Below are positions 6,089 to 7,726 of a DNA stretch of 7,726 nucleotides, piece by piece. The notes beneath the pieces were generated by a model, which had not been told where the DNA came from, did not search any database, and saw only the letters and a list, made by a program, of their open reading frames with translations. A program made the translations under genes and the position numbers. Source of the stretch: Cyanobacteriota bacterium (GTDB lineage Bacteria > Cyanobacteriota > Cyanobacteriia > Leptolyngbyales > Leptolyngbyaceae); contig JAIXVO010000341.1 of the NCBI GenBank assembly GCA_027482985.1, forward strand, positions 1 through 7,726, in the 5' to 3' direction. Every line of letters starts with the position of its first letter. Position 1 is the first letter of the stretch.

Positions 6089-7726
6089 ATGGTTATGAAT
6101 AAGCTGACCGTTCAGACGAAATTATTGACGTTGCTGGCGTTCTCCGGAACCGTCATGCTGATTGGCGGTGGCATCAGCCTGTGGGGGTTGTCGCAACTCA
6201 GCCAGGAAGTGTCGCGGATGGCCGATGTGGATTTGCCCCTAACGCAAGATGTGGGGGAAATGACGGAACACCAACTGGCGCAGGGGGTGAACTTAGAGCG
6301 GGCGTTTCGCTACTTGCGGCCTTCCGTCACCAATCCCCAGGCGAAGGTGAAGTATGAGAAAGCAAAGGCGAATTTTAAGGCGCGATCGGCGTTATTAGTT
6401 GACTCTCTCAACCGCGCCGAGACTTCCACGCAAAAGGTGATTGTCACCAGCAATCCGACCTGGAGCGCCACTTACGCCGACTTTCTCGCCAAATTACAAC
6501 AGTATCGTCAGCTGCACCAGGAATACGATGCCAGAGCCGAGCAAGCCTTTGCTTTTGCCGATACGGGGCGGGTGGTGCAGGCGGAAGCGGTATCGGAAGA
6601 GATGCAGGCGATGCGCGAAGAATTGAAGGCCAAGCTGAAGTTGATGCGGCGGGAGGTGAGTGAAACCGCGATCGCCTATGCTGCCGAAGCTAAGGACATC
6701 CAGCAGCGCACCACGTTACTCGTGTTGGGTGCCTTTATCGCCAGTCTGTTAACGACGCTGGCACTGGGGCTGATCATGGCGCAAAACATTAGCAAATCCT
6801 TGAAAGTAGCGGCGGATGTGGCGCAGCGAGTGTCGGATGGCAAACTGGATACCCCGATTGAAGTGCGATCGCAGGATGAGGTGGGGCAGGTGCTCACCTC
6901 CCTCAAAACCATGCTCAAAAGCTTGCGGGGATTAATTCAGCAAGTCCAACATTCGGGCATCCAGGTCACGTCTTCCGTCACCCAAATTGCCGCCTCTGGT
7001 CGCCAACTGGAAGCCACAGTCACAGAACAAGTCGCTTCCACCAATCAAGTCGCGGCCACCGCTCGCCAAATTGCGAGTACGGCACAGGATTTGGTACGCA
7101 CCATGGATGAAGTCGTGGTGATGTCAGAGGCCAGCGCGATCGCGGCCACAGGTGGGCAACAGGATTTGCACCGGATGGAAACCACCATGCGCCAACTGGT
7201 CAACTCCACCAGTTCGATTTCCGCCAAACTGGGCCTGATTAGCGAAAAAGCCAACAACATCAACAGCATTGTCACCACGATTACGAAGGTCGCGGATCAA
7301 ACGAATCTGCTCTCGTTGAATGCGGCGATCGAGGCTGAAAAAGCGGGCGAGTATGGTCTGGGCTTTGCCGTCGTCGCCCGGGAAATTCGCCGCCTGGCCG
7401 ATCAAACCGCAGTCGCCACCCTCGACATTGAAAGCATGGTGCGCGATATGCAATCTTCTGTGTCAGCCGGGGTGATGGAAATGGACAAGTTCACGAAAGA
7501 AGTCTCAGAGGGTGTCGAAAAAGTGCAGGGCATTAGCACTCAGTTTGTCGAAATTATCACCAAAGTCCAGAGCCTCACCCCCCGCTTTGAAGCCGTCAAC
7601 CAGGGCATGGAAACCCAGTCCCACGGTGCCCAACAAATCAGTGATGCCATGATGCAACTCAGTGAAGCCTCCTCCCAAACCGTCTCCTCCCTGCGCGAAA
7701 TCAACACCGTCATCACCCATCTCACC
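6089..7726 (+). CDS. Methyl-accepting chemotaxis protein, WspA-like, first 546 residues, partial
   Basis: A transmembrane chemoreceptor. TM1 is at about residues 10-37 ([20 protein letters not shown]). A roughly 170-residue helical periplasmic sensor follows (about 38-207; 4HB_MCP style, with [20 protein letters not shown]), then TM2 at about 208-232 and a HAMP domain at about 233-285. The cytoplasmic coiled coil carries the kinase-control tip at about 401-440 ([19 protein letters not shown], then [20 protein letters not shown]). This tip with EAEKAGEYG, and the later stretch [15 protein letters not shown] and [13 protein letters not shown], are the Wsp-type variant as I remember WspA, not the classical EAARAGEQGRGF form. 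WspA is about 540 residues, so the stop is probably just beyond the window. ATG 6089 and ATG 6095 both have poor ribosome-binding sites; GTG 6059, with AGG at 6053-6055, is an in-frame alternative. The gap to the methyltransferase gene is 69 bases. Confidence 0.93.
   Translation, partial: MVMNKLTVQTKLLTLLAFSGTVMLIGGGISLWGLSQLSQEVSRMADVDLPLTQDVGEMTEHQLAQGVNLERAFRYLRPSVTNPQAKVKYEKAKANFKARSALLVDSLNRAETSTQKVIVTSNPTWSATYADFLAKLQQYRQLHQEYDARAEQAFAFADTGRVVQAEAVSEEMQAMREELKAKLKLMRREVSETAIAYAAEAKDIQQRTTLLVLGAFIASLLTTLALGLIMAQNISKSLKVAADVAQRVSDGKLDTPIEVRSQDEVGQVLTSLKTMLKSLRGLIQQVQHSGIQVTSSVTQIAASGRQLEATVTEQVASTNQVAATARQIASTAQDLVRTMDEVVVMSEASAIAATGGQQDLHRMETTMRQLVNSTSSISAKLGLISEKANNINSIVTTITKVADQTNLLSLNAAIEAEKAGEYGLGFAVVAREIRRLADQTAVATLDIESMVRDMQSSVSAGVMEMDKFTKEVSEGVEKVQGISTQFVEIITKVQSLTPRFEAVNQGMETQSHGAQQISDAMMQLSEASSQTVSSLREINTVITHLT

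Noticed and set aside
7124..7453. 109-codon minus-strand frame
   Set aside because: It is antisense to the conserved signalling tip of the chemoreceptor; the plus frame is certain.

Overview
The window is cyanobacterial DNA. The octamer GCGATCGC (HIP1), a cyanobacterial signature, occurs 16 times by hand count in 7.7 kb, where about 0.1 would be expected by chance. The domain styles (LamG giant protein, AraC regulator, CheW/CheR/MCP set) fit a filamentous or biofilm-forming cyanobacterium. I cannot name the species.

Layout. (1) 1-2511, minus strand: the first 837 codons of a large LamG-containing protein whose 3' end lies beyond the left edge. (2) 2512-3031: an AT-rich 520-base gap with the strong ribosome-binding site of gene 1, one doubtful 37-codon frame and no clear RNA gene. 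(3) 3032-3967, minus strand: an AraC-family transcription regulator. (4) 3968-4365: a divergent intergenic region rich in inverted repeats, including six CACTG/CAGTG pentamers and a long imperfect dyad. (5) 4366-7726, plus strand: a compact chemosensory operon of a CheW-type coupling protein, a CheR-type methyltransferase with a C-terminal TPR (overlapping by 29 bases), and a membrane-bound methyl-accepting chemoreceptor that runs off the right edge.

How the genes fit together. The receptor, the adaptor and the receptor methylase are the input half of a chemosensory array. Their sequences most resemble WspA, WspB and WspC of the Pseudomonas Wsp surface-sensing pathway, which controls c-di-GMP, rather than flagellar or classical pilus chemotaxis proteins. 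The gene order here is B-C-A instead of A-B-C. The output half (CheA/WspE-like kinase, CheB/WspF-like esterase, and possibly a diguanylate cyclase) would be expected just right of the window but cannot be seen. The divergent AraC regulator is a plausible, unproven controller of the operon. The LamG gene is more AT-rich, poorer in HIP1 and separated by the AT-rich gap, so it looks like a separate, accessory locus.
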